Source: Peristeroidobacter soli (GTDB taxonomy: Bacteria; Pseudomonadota; Gammaproteobacteria; Steroidobacterales; Steroidobacteraceae). From it: DNA of 64,000 nt. Shown here piece after piece: positions 55,278-63,626 of this stretch (positions within the stretch are counted from its first letter, which is position 1; every line of letters starts with the position of its first letter). The stretch spans positions 434,001 through 498,000 of the forward strand of contig NZ_RYEV01000005.1 of the NCBI RefSeq assembly GCF_004138485.1, in the 5' to 3' direction. The position numbers and the translations under genes are program-made. The notes beneath the pieces are model-generated. The model did not search any database and was not told where the DNA came from. It worked only from the letters and a program-made list of their open reading frames with translations.

Positions 55278-55874
55278 ATGAGCACCCAGACCGCCAGTGA
55301 TTTTTGGAAGTCGCAAACTCAGTATCCATTCGCGTTCACGCGCAAGCGTCGTATCCACGAGCTCAACTATCTGGTGCCGCGCCTGGCGAAAGTGCAGGGC
55401 AAGCGGCTGCTGGATCTGGGCTGCGGCGACGGCTCGTTGCTGGAATGTCTGCTGCGCCTGACCGATTTCGAAGAATTTCATGGCTGCGATATCGCGGCCG
55501 ATCTGCTCAAGGGCATCGATCCGCGGGTGCGCACTTCGGTCTTCGATATCGCCCATCCCAGTCCGCTGCCCGAAGTCGATGCGGCCATCGTCGCGGGCGT
55601 CATTCAATACGTGTTCGATGACAAATTGGTCGATGCGCTGTTTGCACGACTGCAGGCACCGGTGGTGTGGGTGCGTTCGACCTGCACGTTACAACCGCAA
55701 GCCGAGCGTGTCGTGAAGGACGGCTACGCGTCGAACTACCGGACCGTACCCGAGACCTTCGAGTTGTTGTCGCGGCATTATCGGGTCACCGCCGTCGATC
55801 GGGTCTATCCCGACGAGCTCGAGTCGGCGTTTGGCACCAAACAATTCTATTTCGAGGCGCGGCGCTCCCCATGA
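55278..55874 (+). CDS. SAM-dependent class I methyltransferase
   Basis: The 198-residue protein has motif I LLDLGCGDGSLLECLL (about residues 45-60), the acidic end of strand beta2 (HGCDIAADLLKGI) and PEVDAAIVAGVIQYV as motif IV, the Rossmann methyltransferase pattern. It has no membrane segment. It lies 3 bp after the cytidylyltransferase and overlaps the glycerophosphotransferase gene by 4 bp. It may methylate the alcohol precursor or the finished polymer unit; the acceptor is not evident. Confidence 0.8.
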   Translation: MSTQTASDFWKSQTQYPFAFTRKRRIHELNYLVPRLAKVQGKRLLDLGCGDGSLLECLLRLTDFEEFHGCDIAADLLKGIDPRVRTSVFDIAHPSPLPEVDAAIVAGVIQYVFDDKLVDALFARLQAPVVWVRSTCTLQPQAERVVKDGYASNYRTVPETFELLSRHYRVTAVDRVYPDELESAFGTKQFYFEARRSP

Positions 55875-57145
55875 CGCGGTCCACATGGACGTGCCGGGCC
55901 GCGGTCGGGCTCGGGTTGCTGCTGCACGCCGCGACTGCGGCGGCCTACATCGATCCCGGCACCGGCAGCGCGCTGTTCTACGTCGTCTCCGGCATCGTCG
56001 TGTCCATCTACTTCGGCGTGCGCGGTCTCTACTACCGCGTGGTCGAGGCGATCTTTCGCGTGCGCTACAAAGATCAGCGCTGTGAGCTGGCGATCCATTG
56101 CGAGGATCCGCGCTATGAAATCACGTTCCTGCCGGTGCTGAAGGCGCTGGTCGAACGCGGTATCGAGCCGACCTTTTTCACCATGTACGAGCGCGACGCT
56201 TCGTACGAACCGTTGCCGGCCAAGGTCACGCACCGGTCCATCGCGCCGGGCATGGTCGGCTATGCCTATTTGAACAACATCGAGGCGGATTTGCTGGTCA
56301 CGACCACGCCGCAGCTCGATGTCATGACATTTCGTCGCTCCGCCAGGGTGAAGCACTACGCGATTCTGCAGCACGCGCTGGGTGAGTCGCGCTACGTTCG
56401 ACCCTATGCCTATGATTACTACGACTCGGTGTTGTGTTGTGGCGAGATCATCAAAGCGAACATCCGCCGGATCGAGGCCATTCGCGGCCTGCCGCAGAAG
56501 GCGCTCTACGAGACCGGCATTCCTCACTACGAAGAGTTGTTGAAGAGCCGGCGCGAGATCGGCGCGGCAAGCAGCAAGCCGGTGGTGCTGGTGGCGCCCA
56601 GTTGGGGGCCGTTCAGCATGTTCGAGTCGTTCGGCGTCGACTTCCTCGCATCGCTCGCCCGCGACTATCAGGTGATCGTGCGGCCGCATCCGCAAATGAA
56701 GGTGTCGCAGCCGGAGTTGTACGCCAGGGTGCTGGCATCGAGCGGTGTCACCGTCGATACCCAACGTACCCCGGCCGATGCGATGTCCCGTGCGCACGTC
56801 CTGTTGAGCGATATCTCGGGCATCACTCATGAGTTTGCGTTCATCTACGAACGCCCGGTGGTGATCATCGATCAGAAGCGCATCGCCGGCGGCCTGGAGG
56901 GCGATCTGCTCGGCGGCGACAGCGAGTTGAAGGAGCGCTGCCGGGAATTCATCGTGCCGGTGCCTCCCGAGGAGATGCCGAATATCGCGACTCACATCGG
57001 CCGGACGCTGGCGAGTCACTCCGCCGCGAGGCTGACGGAGGTTCGCTCGCAGTTGATCTATAACTTCGGTCGCGCGGGCGAAGTAGCGGCGGGGCAGCTC
57101 GCCGACATCCTCGCCCGGCAACGCTCGACGGCGGGAGCAGTGTAA
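55871..57145 (+). CDS. CDP-glycerol glycerophosphotransferase-like enzyme
   Basis: The 424-residue protein belongs to the TagB/TagF-like family that transfers phosphoglycerol or phosphoribitol from CDP-alcohols to membrane-bound acceptors. A hydrophobic N-terminus (RAAVGLGLLLHAATAAAYIDPGTGSALFYVVSGIVVSIYF, about 7-55) is followed by a GT-B type domain. It carries HYAILQHALGESRYVRPYAYDYYDSVLCCG, VLVAPSWGPFSMFESFG, VIVRPHPQM and LLSDISGITHEFAFIYERPVVIID, the latter two being the nucleotide-binding H and S/D segments of the family. It starts inside the methyltransferase and overlaps the YidC-like gene by 1 bp. In Gram-negatives such enzymes occur in capsule and LPS loci. Confidence 0.8.
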   Translation: MTRSTWTCRAAVGLGLLLHAATAAAYIDPGTGSALFYVVSGIVVSIYFGVRGLYYRVVEAIFRVRYKDQRCELAIHCEDPRYEITFLPVLKALVERGIEPTFFTMYERDASYEPLPAKVTHRSIAPGMVGYAYLNNIEADLLVTTTPQLDVMTFRRSARVKHYAILQHALGESRYVRPYAYDYYDSVLCCGEIIKANIRRIEAIRGLPQKALYETGIPHYEELLKSRREIGAASSKPVVLVAPSWGPFSMFESFGVDFLASLARDYQVIVRPHPQMKVSQPELYARVLASSGVTVDTQRTPADAMSRAHVLLSDISGITHEFAFIYERPVVIIDQKRIAGGLEGDLLGGDSELKERCREFIVPVPPEEMPNIATHIGRTLASHSAARLTEVRSQLIYNFGRAGEVAAGQLADILARQRSTAGAV

Positions 57146-57852
57146 TGCTCGACGCACTGGAGCACGTGTTCGTCGATCCGCTGATGCTCATCTATGCGTT
57201 CATCTACCATTTTCCCGAGCGCTGGATACTCGATGCCGGGGTGCAGCTGATCCTGTTCAGCGTGATGTTGAATCTGCTCTTGATGCCGCTGTATCGGCAG
57301 ATGGAGCAGCGGTCGGCGGCCACGCGCGAGATCAGGCAGCGCGTGGCGAGCGAAGTCGCCCGCATGAAGCGGCACTTTCGCGGTCGCGAGCGGTACTTCT
57401 ACATCCGTGCCGTCTATCGCAACTACAAATATCACCCGATCTCGGAACTGCTCGGCTCGGCGGATCTACTGGTGCAGATCGTGGTGTTCTTCACGGTGTT
57501 TCATTATCTGTCCGGGCTCGACGCGGTGGCTGGACAATCGTTCGGTCCGATCGCGGATCTGAGCCGTCCGGATGGATTGCTGGGCGGCGTGCACCTGTTG
57601 CCGCTGCTGATGACGGCAATCAACGCGGCGTCGACCTACTATTACGTCGACGATCCCAGCAAGCGTTGGCAAGCCTGGGCACTGGCGGCCGTGTTTCTGG
57701 TGCTGCTCTATGGGAGTCCGGCGGCCTTGGTGCTGTACTGGACCACGAACAATCTGTTCTCGTTGATCCGGAACATCTTGGCGCGTCGGATGCGATCAGG
57801 AAGCAGCACGCCGCAGTTCCCGACCTTCGCGCGATTCACCGCGCAGCGCTGA
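57145..57852 (+). CDS. YidC/Oxa1-like membrane protein (short paralogue)
   Basis: This 235-residue integral membrane protein has the Oxa1/YidC/Alb3 core: helix 1 with QLILFSVMLNLLLMPLYRQ (about 34-52), a charged cytoplasmic hairpin (about 53-95), a second hydrophobic region (about 105-125), and the signature GSPAALVLYWTTNNLFSLIRN (190-210). The normal gammaproteobacterial YidC is about 550 residues with a large periplasmic P1 domain, lacking here. At the position of the groove arginine in helix 1 (RLLLLPL in typical YidC) there is Asn43. It overlaps the previous gene by 1 bp and precedes the sulfatase-like gene by 3 bp. A dedicated insertase or scaffold for the neighbouring membrane protein is inferred. 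Confidence 0.78.
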   Translation: MLDALEHVFVDPLMLIYAFIYHFPERWILDAGVQLILFSVMLNLLLMPLYRQMEQRSAATREIRQRVASEVARMKRHFRGRERYFYIRAVYRNYKYHPISELLGSADLLVQIVVFFTVFHYLSGLDAVAGQSFGPIADLSRPDGLLGGVHLLPLLMTAINAASTYYYVDDPSKRWQAWALAAVFLVLLYGSPAALVLYWTTNNLFSLIRNILARRMRSGSSTPQFPTFARFTAQR

Positions 57853-57855
57853 CTC

Positions 57856-59910
57856 ATGTCCCTCGAAGTCATATTGTTGTTTCTCACCATGGTGCTGGCG
57901 CTGGCAGGCGTCTTTCGCACGGTGAGCTCGGTCGGGATCGTGCCCGTCGTGCGCCTGGTGACGGGCGTGCTGGCTGTCTATGCTGCGTTGCTAGCGGCGC
58001 TCTGGCTCGAATGCACGCCGTGGCTATTGCTCGGCGTCGCGATCGCGGCAAGCCTCGCTTCGCTGGCCATCCAGGGTGAGGGGCTGTCGCGATTGACGCA
58101 CGCACTGGGACGGTTGCGTCTGCCGCTCTATTTGTTATCGACGGCCGCCATGGCGGCGCTGTTGCTGCTCTTCGTGCCTGTCGCGACGTATCTCACGTCG
58201 CCCGGCGAGTTGGGCATCCCTCTGAGCGAGCTCCTCTGGGGCAATGCTTGTCAGGCCATGCTTGCAGTCTACGTCGCGGCGCTGTTCTACATGCTCGCAT
58301 TCACATCGAGAATGCGCACGCTGCTGACGTTGCTCGTGGTCACCGCGCTCGCGCTCTCGATCGTCTACACGTTCGCATTGCCTTTTGGCTATCCACCGAT
58401 GTCGGGCCTCGCTTTCGAGCAGATTCCACTGCCCGGATCGGTGCTCGCCTGGCGCGCATTGGTCGATGTCGCGTTGCTGTCGGCAGTCGCGTCGACGGTT
58501 TGCGCACTGATCGTTCGTTTCGGCGCGCGGCCGTTGATCGTCGCCAGCGTACTGATGAATGTGTCCTTGGGCGGCGTCATCGTCCTGCGCGCCTCGCAGG
58601 ATCGAGTGGGCGAGGCGGGCGGGGCGACCGCCGACGCGCAATTGCCGGCGCAGCCGCTGAGGTTCTCCAGTACCAAGCCCAATGTTCTGATCCTGTTCCT
58701 GGACCGATTCATGGGCTCGTATGTGGAGTCCATCGTACAGAGCGATCCTGATCTGCTGGAGCGGCTCGACGGCTTTACCTGGTATCCGCGTACCGTCTCC
58801 GCGGGTCACAACTCGATCGCCGGCGTGCATCCGATGCTCGGCGGTTACGACTACACGCCGGTCGAAATGAACGCGCGTGGCCGATCGTTACGCGAGTTGT
58901 CGATAGAGGCGTTCTCCATTCTGCCGCATAACTTCGCGAGCCACGGCTACCACGTCAATCTGGTCAGCCCGCGAGGACTCGGCTTTACGATGGCGGGCGA
59001 TTGCGGCGCGTTGAAAATCAACGGCGTCACCTGCACGCATTTCCCCCTGACCACGGTTCGCCAGCGCGCCCAGCGCATGGGATTTACCTTCGACGATCTG
59101 GCCAAGGCGGGCTATGCGGATCTGTTGTCGTTGCTGAGCTCGATGCGCGGTGCGCCGTACCTGGTGAAGCACGTCATCTATGAGAAAGCGCAATGGCGTC
59201 CGTTCATGGATTCATCGGCCGGGACCACGTTCAGGGAATGGGCGCAGTTGCAGGCGCTGCCGGAAGTGACGCGGTTCGATGCCGAAGAATCCAATCTGAA
59301 TTTCGTGTCCAGCCTGCTGGCGCACGAGCCCAGCTTCCTCGGCGAGGACTGCCAGCCACGGCACGAATTGTTCAAAGTCCCGGATGAAGAGTTCGCGCGT
59401 CGGGGCCATACCAGCTTGTATTCGCTGTGGCATGCCATCGGCGCGCGCTGCACCTTGCTGAGTGTGGCCGACTATCTGGATGTCTTGAAACAGGCGGGTG
59501 TGTACGACAACACCAAGATCGTCATCGTGTCGGATCACGGCATCGTCGGGCGGATCACGGACCGCTCCACTCGCGCCGTGGCGGGCGGCACCACAGACGC
59601 CAGATACGTGGCCACTCGCTCGGTATTGCTGGTCAAGGAGCGCAATGCGCGAGGCCGGTTGCAGACCCTGGAGGACTTCCTGCCGAACGCGGAAGTGCCC
59701 CGCATTCTTTGCGAAGAGATCGGCGGGTGCGTGAACCCGTACCTCAACGATAAAAGGATCGCCGCGGACGGTCGCGACGATCCTTTCTATGTCTCCATCG
59801 TGCCCTGGCAGTTCAGCGCGCAACAAGCCGAATCGTTCGTGATCCAGGAACAGCGCGTGTTGAAGGGCAAGGATCCTTACGATGTGAAGGGCTGGACCAC
59901 GCTCGAGTGA
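57856..59910 (+). CDS. Polytopic alkaline-phosphatase/sulfatase superfamily protein (LtaS-like)
   Basis: The 684-residue protein has about seven N-terminal membrane helices (residues 1-250) and a periplasmic sulfatase-fold domain. Metal-site elements include Asp283 in VLILFLDRF and Asp560-His561 in VIVSDHGI. A Thr-containing PRTVSAGHNS segment (311-320) is at the place of the catalytic nucleophile. The layout (N-terminal membrane domain plus phosphatase-like domain) is that of LTA synthase and phosphoethanolamine/phosphoglycerol transferases. It is the last gene of the five-gene cluster and may transfer a phosphoalcohol group on the periplasmic side; hydrolysis is the alternative. Confidence 0.72.
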   Translation: MSLEVILLFLTMVLALAGVFRTVSSVGIVPVVRLVTGVLAVYAALLAALWLECTPWLLLGVAIAASLASLAIQGEGLSRLTHALGRLRLPLYLLSTAAMAALLLLFVPVATYLTSPGELGIPLSELLWGNACQAMLAVYVAALFYMLAFTSRMRTLLTLLVVTALALSIVYTFALPFGYPPMSGLAFEQIPLPGSVLAWRALVDVALLSAVASTVCALIVRFGARPLIVASVLMNVSLGGVIVLRASQDRVGEAGGATADAQLPAQPLRFSSTKPNVLILFLDRFMGSYVESIVQSDPDLLERLDGFTWYPRTVSAGHNSIAGVHPMLGGYDYTPVEMNARGRSLRELSIEAFSILPHNFASHGYHVNLVSPRGLGFTMAGDCGALKINGVTCTHFPLTTVRQRAQRMGFTFDDLAKAGYADLLSLLSSMRGAPYLVKHVIYEKAQWRPFMDSSAGTTFREWAQLQALPEVTRFDAEESNLNFVSSLLAHEPSFLGEDCQPRHELFKVPDEEFARRGHTSLYSLWHAIGARCTLLSVADYLDVLKQAGVYDNTKIVIVSDHGIVGRITDRSTRAVAGGTTDARYVATRSVLLVKERNARGRLQTLEDFLPNAEVPRILCEEIGGCVNPYLNDKRIAADGRDDPFYVSIVPWQFSAQQAESFVIQEQRVLKGKDPYDVKGWTTLE

Positions 59911-59914
59911 GCGC

Positions 59915-60727
59915 TCAGGTCTTTTTCTCGATCTTGGCGTTCTTGCGCAGCTCATCCAGATAGTTCTGCAGCTTCTTCCGCTGCACCAGCATCTTGACCC
60001 GGTCCTTGACCTCGTCGAACGCCGGCGCCTGAGTGGTGCGGGACTCTTCGAGCTTGATGATGTGCCAGCCGAACTGGCTCTGTACCGGCTGATCCGTCAT
60101 CTGCCCCGGCTGCAGCGCCGCGACCGCGTCGGAGAACGGCTTGACCATGGTCTCGAGCGTGAACCAGCCGAGATCGCCGCCGTTCTTGCCGGAGGGATCC
60201 TTCGAGTTCTTTTCCGCCAGCTTGGCGAAATCCGCGCCGCCCTTGAGCTCCTTGGTGAGCGCCTCGGCCTTGGCCTGGTCGTCCACCAGAATGTGTCGTG
60301 CGTGATATTCCTTAGGCATCTGCGCGACCTGCGCGTCATATTCCGGGCGCAGCTCCGCGTCCGTCACCGGGTTCTTCTCCAGCCACTCCTGGAGGCCGGA
60401 ATCGACCAGCACGTTGAGGCGGGCGAGGGCGAGCTGATCCTGGACCTTGGGCTGCTTTTCGATGCCTGCCTTGGAGGCCGCTTCGGCCGCCAGCTGCATG
60501 CTGATGAACTGATCCAGCAGCTGCGACTTTTCGGCTTCGGAGATCTCGCGCTTGGACTGGCGCCCGACGTTCTCGACGTACAGGTCGAACTCCGACTTGC
60601 TGATGTTCTTGCCATTGACCACCGCGACCGGCGGGCCGGCGGGGGCTTTTTGGCTTTCGGCGGCATTGCCGCAGCCGGCCAGCAGCGTCAGAGGCAGCAG
60701 CAGGCCGACGAGGAGATGACGATTCAT
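59915..60727 (-). CDS. Periplasmic parvulin-type peptidyl-prolyl isomerase lipoprotein
   Basis: The 270-residue protein begins with a lipoprotein signal peptide (LLLPLTLLAGC, Cys19). It has SurA-like N-terminal helices (VAVVNGKNISKSEFDLYVENV) and a PpiC/rotamase domain (about 140-240; ARHILVDDQAKAEAL, DFAKLAEKNSKDPSGKNGGDLGWFTLETMVKPF, QSQFGWHIIKLEE). It should act as a folding catalyst at the outer membrane. It converges on the LtaS-like gene with a 4-bp gap; no terminator is visible there. Confidence 0.93.
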   Translation of the reverse strand: MNRHLLVGLLLPLTLLAGCGNAAESQKAPAGPPVAVVNGKNISKSEFDLYVENVGRQSKREISEAEKSQLLDQFISMQLAAEAASKAGIEKQPKVQDQLALARLNVLVDSGLQEWLEKNPVTDAELRPEYDAQVAQMPKEYHARHILVDDQAKAEALTKELKGGADFAKLAEKNSKDPSGKNGGDLGWFTLETMVKPFSDAVAALQPGQMTDQPVQSQFGWHIIKLEESRTTQAPAFDEVKDRVKMLVQRKKLQNYLDELRKNAKIEKKT

Positions 60728-60765
60728 GGGAGTCCTTGATGTGGAAGTTATCTGAAAGATATTCG

Positions 60766-61035
60766 TCAGCGCGCTTCGTCCGGTGTCAGCGCGGTGATGC
60801 TCAATGCGTGGATGTCGGTCTGCATGAGATCGCCCAGCGACCGGTAAACCAGCTGGTGCCGCTGCAGCGTGCGCAGGCCGCCAAAGTCGGCGGACACGAC
60901 GCGCACGCGAAAATGCCCTCGGCCATCTCTCGCACCCGCATGACCGGCGTGCAGATGGCTGTCGTCGATCAACTCGACCTGCTCGGTGTGCAATGCCTTG
61001 CGCAGCTCACCGACGATGCGCTCGGCGCGGGTCAC
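60766..61035 (-). CDS. bolA: BolA family protein
   Basis: BolA proteins bind monothiol glutaredoxins and [2Fe-2S] clusters, and some bind DNA. The 89-residue protein has ELIDDSHLHAGH and HFRVRVVSADFGGLRTLQRHQLVYRSLGDLM, including the conserved His residues. It starts at GTG 61035, overlapping the yciB stop (GTGA). The frame continues upstream but is then antisense-like noise. The bolA call rather than ibaG rests on general similarity and is not firm. Confidence 0.88.
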   Translation of the reverse strand: MTRAERIVGELRKALHTEQVELIDDSHLHAGHAGARDGRGHFRVRVVSADFGGLRTLQRHQLVYRSLGDLMQTDIHALSITALTPDEAR

Positions 61036-61595
61036 TGCGGCTTCTCCGACGGGGCCGAGGTGTCCTCGGGCGGCATCTTGGACGACAGCCAGATCGCCTG
61101 CGCGATCGCGAACACCACGGTCAGCCCGAGCATGCCGAACAGCTTGAAGTTGACCCAGACCTCTTCGGAGAAGTTGTAGACGATATAGAGGTTGATGATG
61201 CCGAGCGCGGTGAAGAACACGATCCAGGCCCAGTTCAGCGTGCGCCATACCGGCGGGTCCAGCTGCACGTTCTCGCCCATCATCCGTTCGATCAGCAGTT
61301 TGTCGCCAAAAAACCGGCTGGCGAGGAAACCGGCCGCGAACAGCCAGTTGACCACCGAGACCTTCCACTGGATGAAAACCTTGTCATGGATCAGCAGCGT
61401 CAAACCGCCGAAAATCAATACCAGCACGCCCGAGATCAGCGCCATCTGGCTGACCTTGCGGTGGCGGAACCATTGCCAGGCCGTCTGCGCTATCACCGCG
61501 ACGATGATCACGCCGGTGGCGACGAACAGGTTGCCGGTGATCTTGTAGGTGAGAAAGAACGCGATGACCGGAAAGAAGTCGAACAACAACTTCAT
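61032..61595 (-). CDS. yciB: Inner membrane septation protein YciB (IspZ/Intracellular septation protein A)
   Basis: YciB is a polytopic inner-membrane protein that supports cell-envelope synthesis and septation. The 187-residue protein has five predicted helices, the N-terminal MKLLFDFFPVIAFFLTYK signature and the RFFGDKLLIERMMGENVQL and WRTLNWAWIVFFTALGIINLYIVY segments. It has an acidic tail (PPEDTSAPSEKPQ). The start at 61595 is set by the family-typical MKLLFDFFP. It precedes bolA, with which it is translationally coupled. Confidence 0.94.
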   Translation of the reverse strand: MKLLFDFFPVIAFFLTYKITGNLFVATGVIIVAVIAQTAWQWFRHRKVSQMALISGVLVLIFGGLTLLIHDKVFIQWKVSVVNWLFAAGFLASRFFGDKLLIERMMGENVQLDPPVWRTLNWAWIVFFTALGIINLYIVYNFSEEVWVNFKLFGMLGLTVVFAIAQAIWLSSKMPPEDTSAPSEKPQ

Positions 61596-61655
61596 GAGAG
61601 GACGCGGACCTTGCCGGTCGACCGGCGGATTTGACAGGGCCGCTATCATACCGGG

Positions 61656-62279
61656 ATGACCAGCCGCTATTTGGAGATTCACCCCAGGGACCCGCAGCTC
61701 CGCCTGATCCGTCAGGCGGTCGAGATCATTCGTGAGGGCGGGGTGGTCGTTTATCCGACCGATTCGTGCTACGCGCTTGGCTGCCACCTCGGCGACAAGG
61801 CGGCCATGGAGCGCATTGCCCGCATTCGCCAGACCGACCGTCATCACCACTTCACATTGGTGTGCAGCGACCTGTCGGAGATCGCCAACTACGCGCGCGT
61901 CAGCAACACGCAGTACCGCACGCTGAAGGCGTTCACGCCGGGGCCATACACCTTCATCCTGCAGGCCACCAAGGAGACGCCGCGGCGCCTGCAGAACGAG
62001 AAGCGCAAGACCATCGGCGTGCGTGTGCCCGACCATCCCGTGGTCACCGCCATCCTCGACGAGCTGGGCGAACCGATCATGAGCTCGACGCTAATCCTGC
62101 CGGGCGACGAGCATCCGCTGACCGATCCGCGCGAGATCCAGGAGCGGCTGTTTCACTTCGTCGACGCGGTGATCGACAGCGGCAACTGCGGGCTCGAGCC
62201 GAGCAGCGTGATCGACCTGGCCGGTCCCGCGCCGGTCGTGGTCCGCCGGGGCAAGGGCGACGTGAGCGCGTTCGAATAA
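61656..62279 (+). CDS. yciO: YciO/YrdC/Sua5 family protein
   Basis: This 207-residue protein has the YrdC fold that in TsaC/Sua5 makes threonylcarbamoyl-adenylate for t6A tRNA modification. VVVYPTDSCYALGCHLGDKAAMERIARIRQTDRHHHFTLVC, AFTPGPYTFILQAT and KRKTIGVRVPDHPVVTAIL match the YciO subgroup. YciO has only weak t6A activity in E. coli, so its main role is uncertain. It is divergent from yciB and precedes trpS. Confidence 0.92.
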   Translation: MTSRYLEIHPRDPQLRLIRQAVEIIREGGVVVYPTDSCYALGCHLGDKAAMERIARIRQTDRHHHFTLVCSDLSEIANYARVSNTQYRTLKAFTPGPYTFILQATKETPRRLQNEKRKTIGVRVPDHPVVTAILDELGEPIMSSTLILPGDEHPLTDPREIQERLFHFVDAVIDSGNCGLEPSSVIDLAGPAPVVVRRGKGDVSAFE

Positions 62280-62321
62280 TGCGACTCATCGGCAGCTATC
62301 AAGAGTGGCTGTCAAGCTGCG

Positions 62322-62327
62322 TATAAT
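62322..62327 (+). promoter_or_regulatory. Perfect -10 element upstream of trpS
   Basis: TATAAT at 62322-62327 matches consensus exactly, in the yciO-trpS gap. The -35 region 17 bp upstream (TCAAGA) is poor. Transcription would start near 62335, leaving a 70-75 nt leader to the trpS start. Confidence 0.45.
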
Positions 62328-62408
62328 GCCGCCAGCTTCACAAGCTGCTGATTTCCCGAATTAACAAGATTCGCTAACGCCTTGATTTTTAGGTCGTAAG
62401 GATAGGCA

Positions 62409-63626
62409 TTGAGCTCGACTCCCGCTACCAACCGACGCGTCCTGTCCGGCATGCGCCCGACAGGTGCACTCCATCTTGGTAACTATCACGGCGCGCTCAA
62501 GAACTGGGTGGAGCTGCAGTACCAGTACGAGTGCTACTTCTTCGTCGCGGACATTCATGCGCTGACGACCGGTTACGAGGACACTTCGCAACTCGAGAGC
62601 AATGTCTGGAACGTGGTGATCGACTGGCTGGCCGCCGGTCTGAACCCGGCGTCCTCGACCATCTTCATTCAGTCGCGCGTGCCCGAGCACTCCGAGCTGC
62701 ATCTGTTGCTGTCGATGATCACGCCGCTCGGCTGGCTGGAGCGCGTGCCGACCTACAAGGATCAGCAGGAGCAGCTCAAGGACAAGGATCTCGCGACCTA
62801 CGGCTTTCTCGGTTATCCGTTGCTGCAGTCGGCCGACATCCTGTTGTACAAGACCGCCTTCGTACCGGTTGGCGAGGACCAGATCGCGCACGTGGAGATC
62901 ACGCGCGAAGTGGCGCGTCGCTTCAATCATGTCTATGGCCGCGAGCCCGACTTCGAGGCCAAGGTGGATAAGGCACTCAAGGCATTGGGCAGTCGCAACG
63001 GCACTCGATACAACGAGTTGCGGCGTCTTTATCAGGAGAAGGGCGATCAGGAAGCCATCGCCAAGGCGCACTCGCTGCTGGAAGGCACGGCGCGGCTGAC
63101 CCTGGCCGATCGCGAGCGCCTCATCGGCTATCTGGAAGGCACGGGCCGCAGCTATCTGGTCGAGCCCGAAGTGCTGCTGACGGCGACGCCGAAGGTGCCC
63201 GGCCTCGACGGTCGCAAGATGTCCAAGTCCTACGGCAACACCATCGGCCTGCGCGAGGATCCCGATCAGGTCGCGAAGAAGCTGAAGGGCATGATGACCG
63301 ACCCGGCGCGGCAGCGTCGCACCGATCCGGGCGATCCGGACAAGTGCCCGGTGTTCGATCTGCACAAGATCTATTCGTCGACCGAGACGCAGGCGTGGGC
63401 CGCGCAGGGCTGTCGCTCCGCCGGCATCGGTTGTCTGGATTGCAAGAAGCCGGTCATCGATGCAATCGTGACCGAGCTGCGCGGCATGCAGGCACGTGCC
63501 AAGGAATTCGAAGAGAATCGCGACCTGGTCCGAGGCATCATCGCCGAGGGCAACGAGAAGGCGCGCGACGTGGCCCGCCAGACACTCGATGAGGTGCACC
63601 AGGCGATGGGGATGAACTACCGGTGA
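62409..63626 (+). CDS. trpS: Tryptophanyl-tRNA synthetase
   Basis: TrpRS charges tRNA(Trp). The 405-residue protein has the HIGH-equivalent [57 protein letters not shown], and KMSKS in [15 protein letters not shown]. It is about 70 residues longer than E. coli TrpRS, from an insertion around residues 195-265 between the catalytic halves. Start TTG 62409 has AAGGA six nt upstream; the next ATG (62451) would cut into the active-site region. The stop overlaps the scpA start by 4 bp. Confidence 0.95.
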   Translation: MSSTPATNRRVLSGMRPTGALHLGNYHGALKNWVELQYQYECYFFVADIHALTTGYEDTSQLESNVWNVVIDWLAAGLNPASSTIFIQSRVPEHSELHLLLSMITPLGWLERVPTYKDQQEQLKDKDLATYGFLGYPLLQSADILLYKTAFVPVGEDQIAHVEITREVARRFNHVYGREPDFEAKVDKALKALGSRNGTRYNELRRLYQEKGDQEAIAKAHSLLEGTARLTLADRERLIGYLEGTGRSYLVEPEVLLTATPKVPGLDGRKMSKSYGNTIGLREDPDQVAKKLKGMMTDPARQRRTDPGDPDKCPVFDLHKIYSSTETQAWAAQGCRSAGIGCLDCKKPVIDAIVTELRGMQARAKEFEENRDLVRGIIAEGNEKARDVARQTLDEVHQAMGMNYR

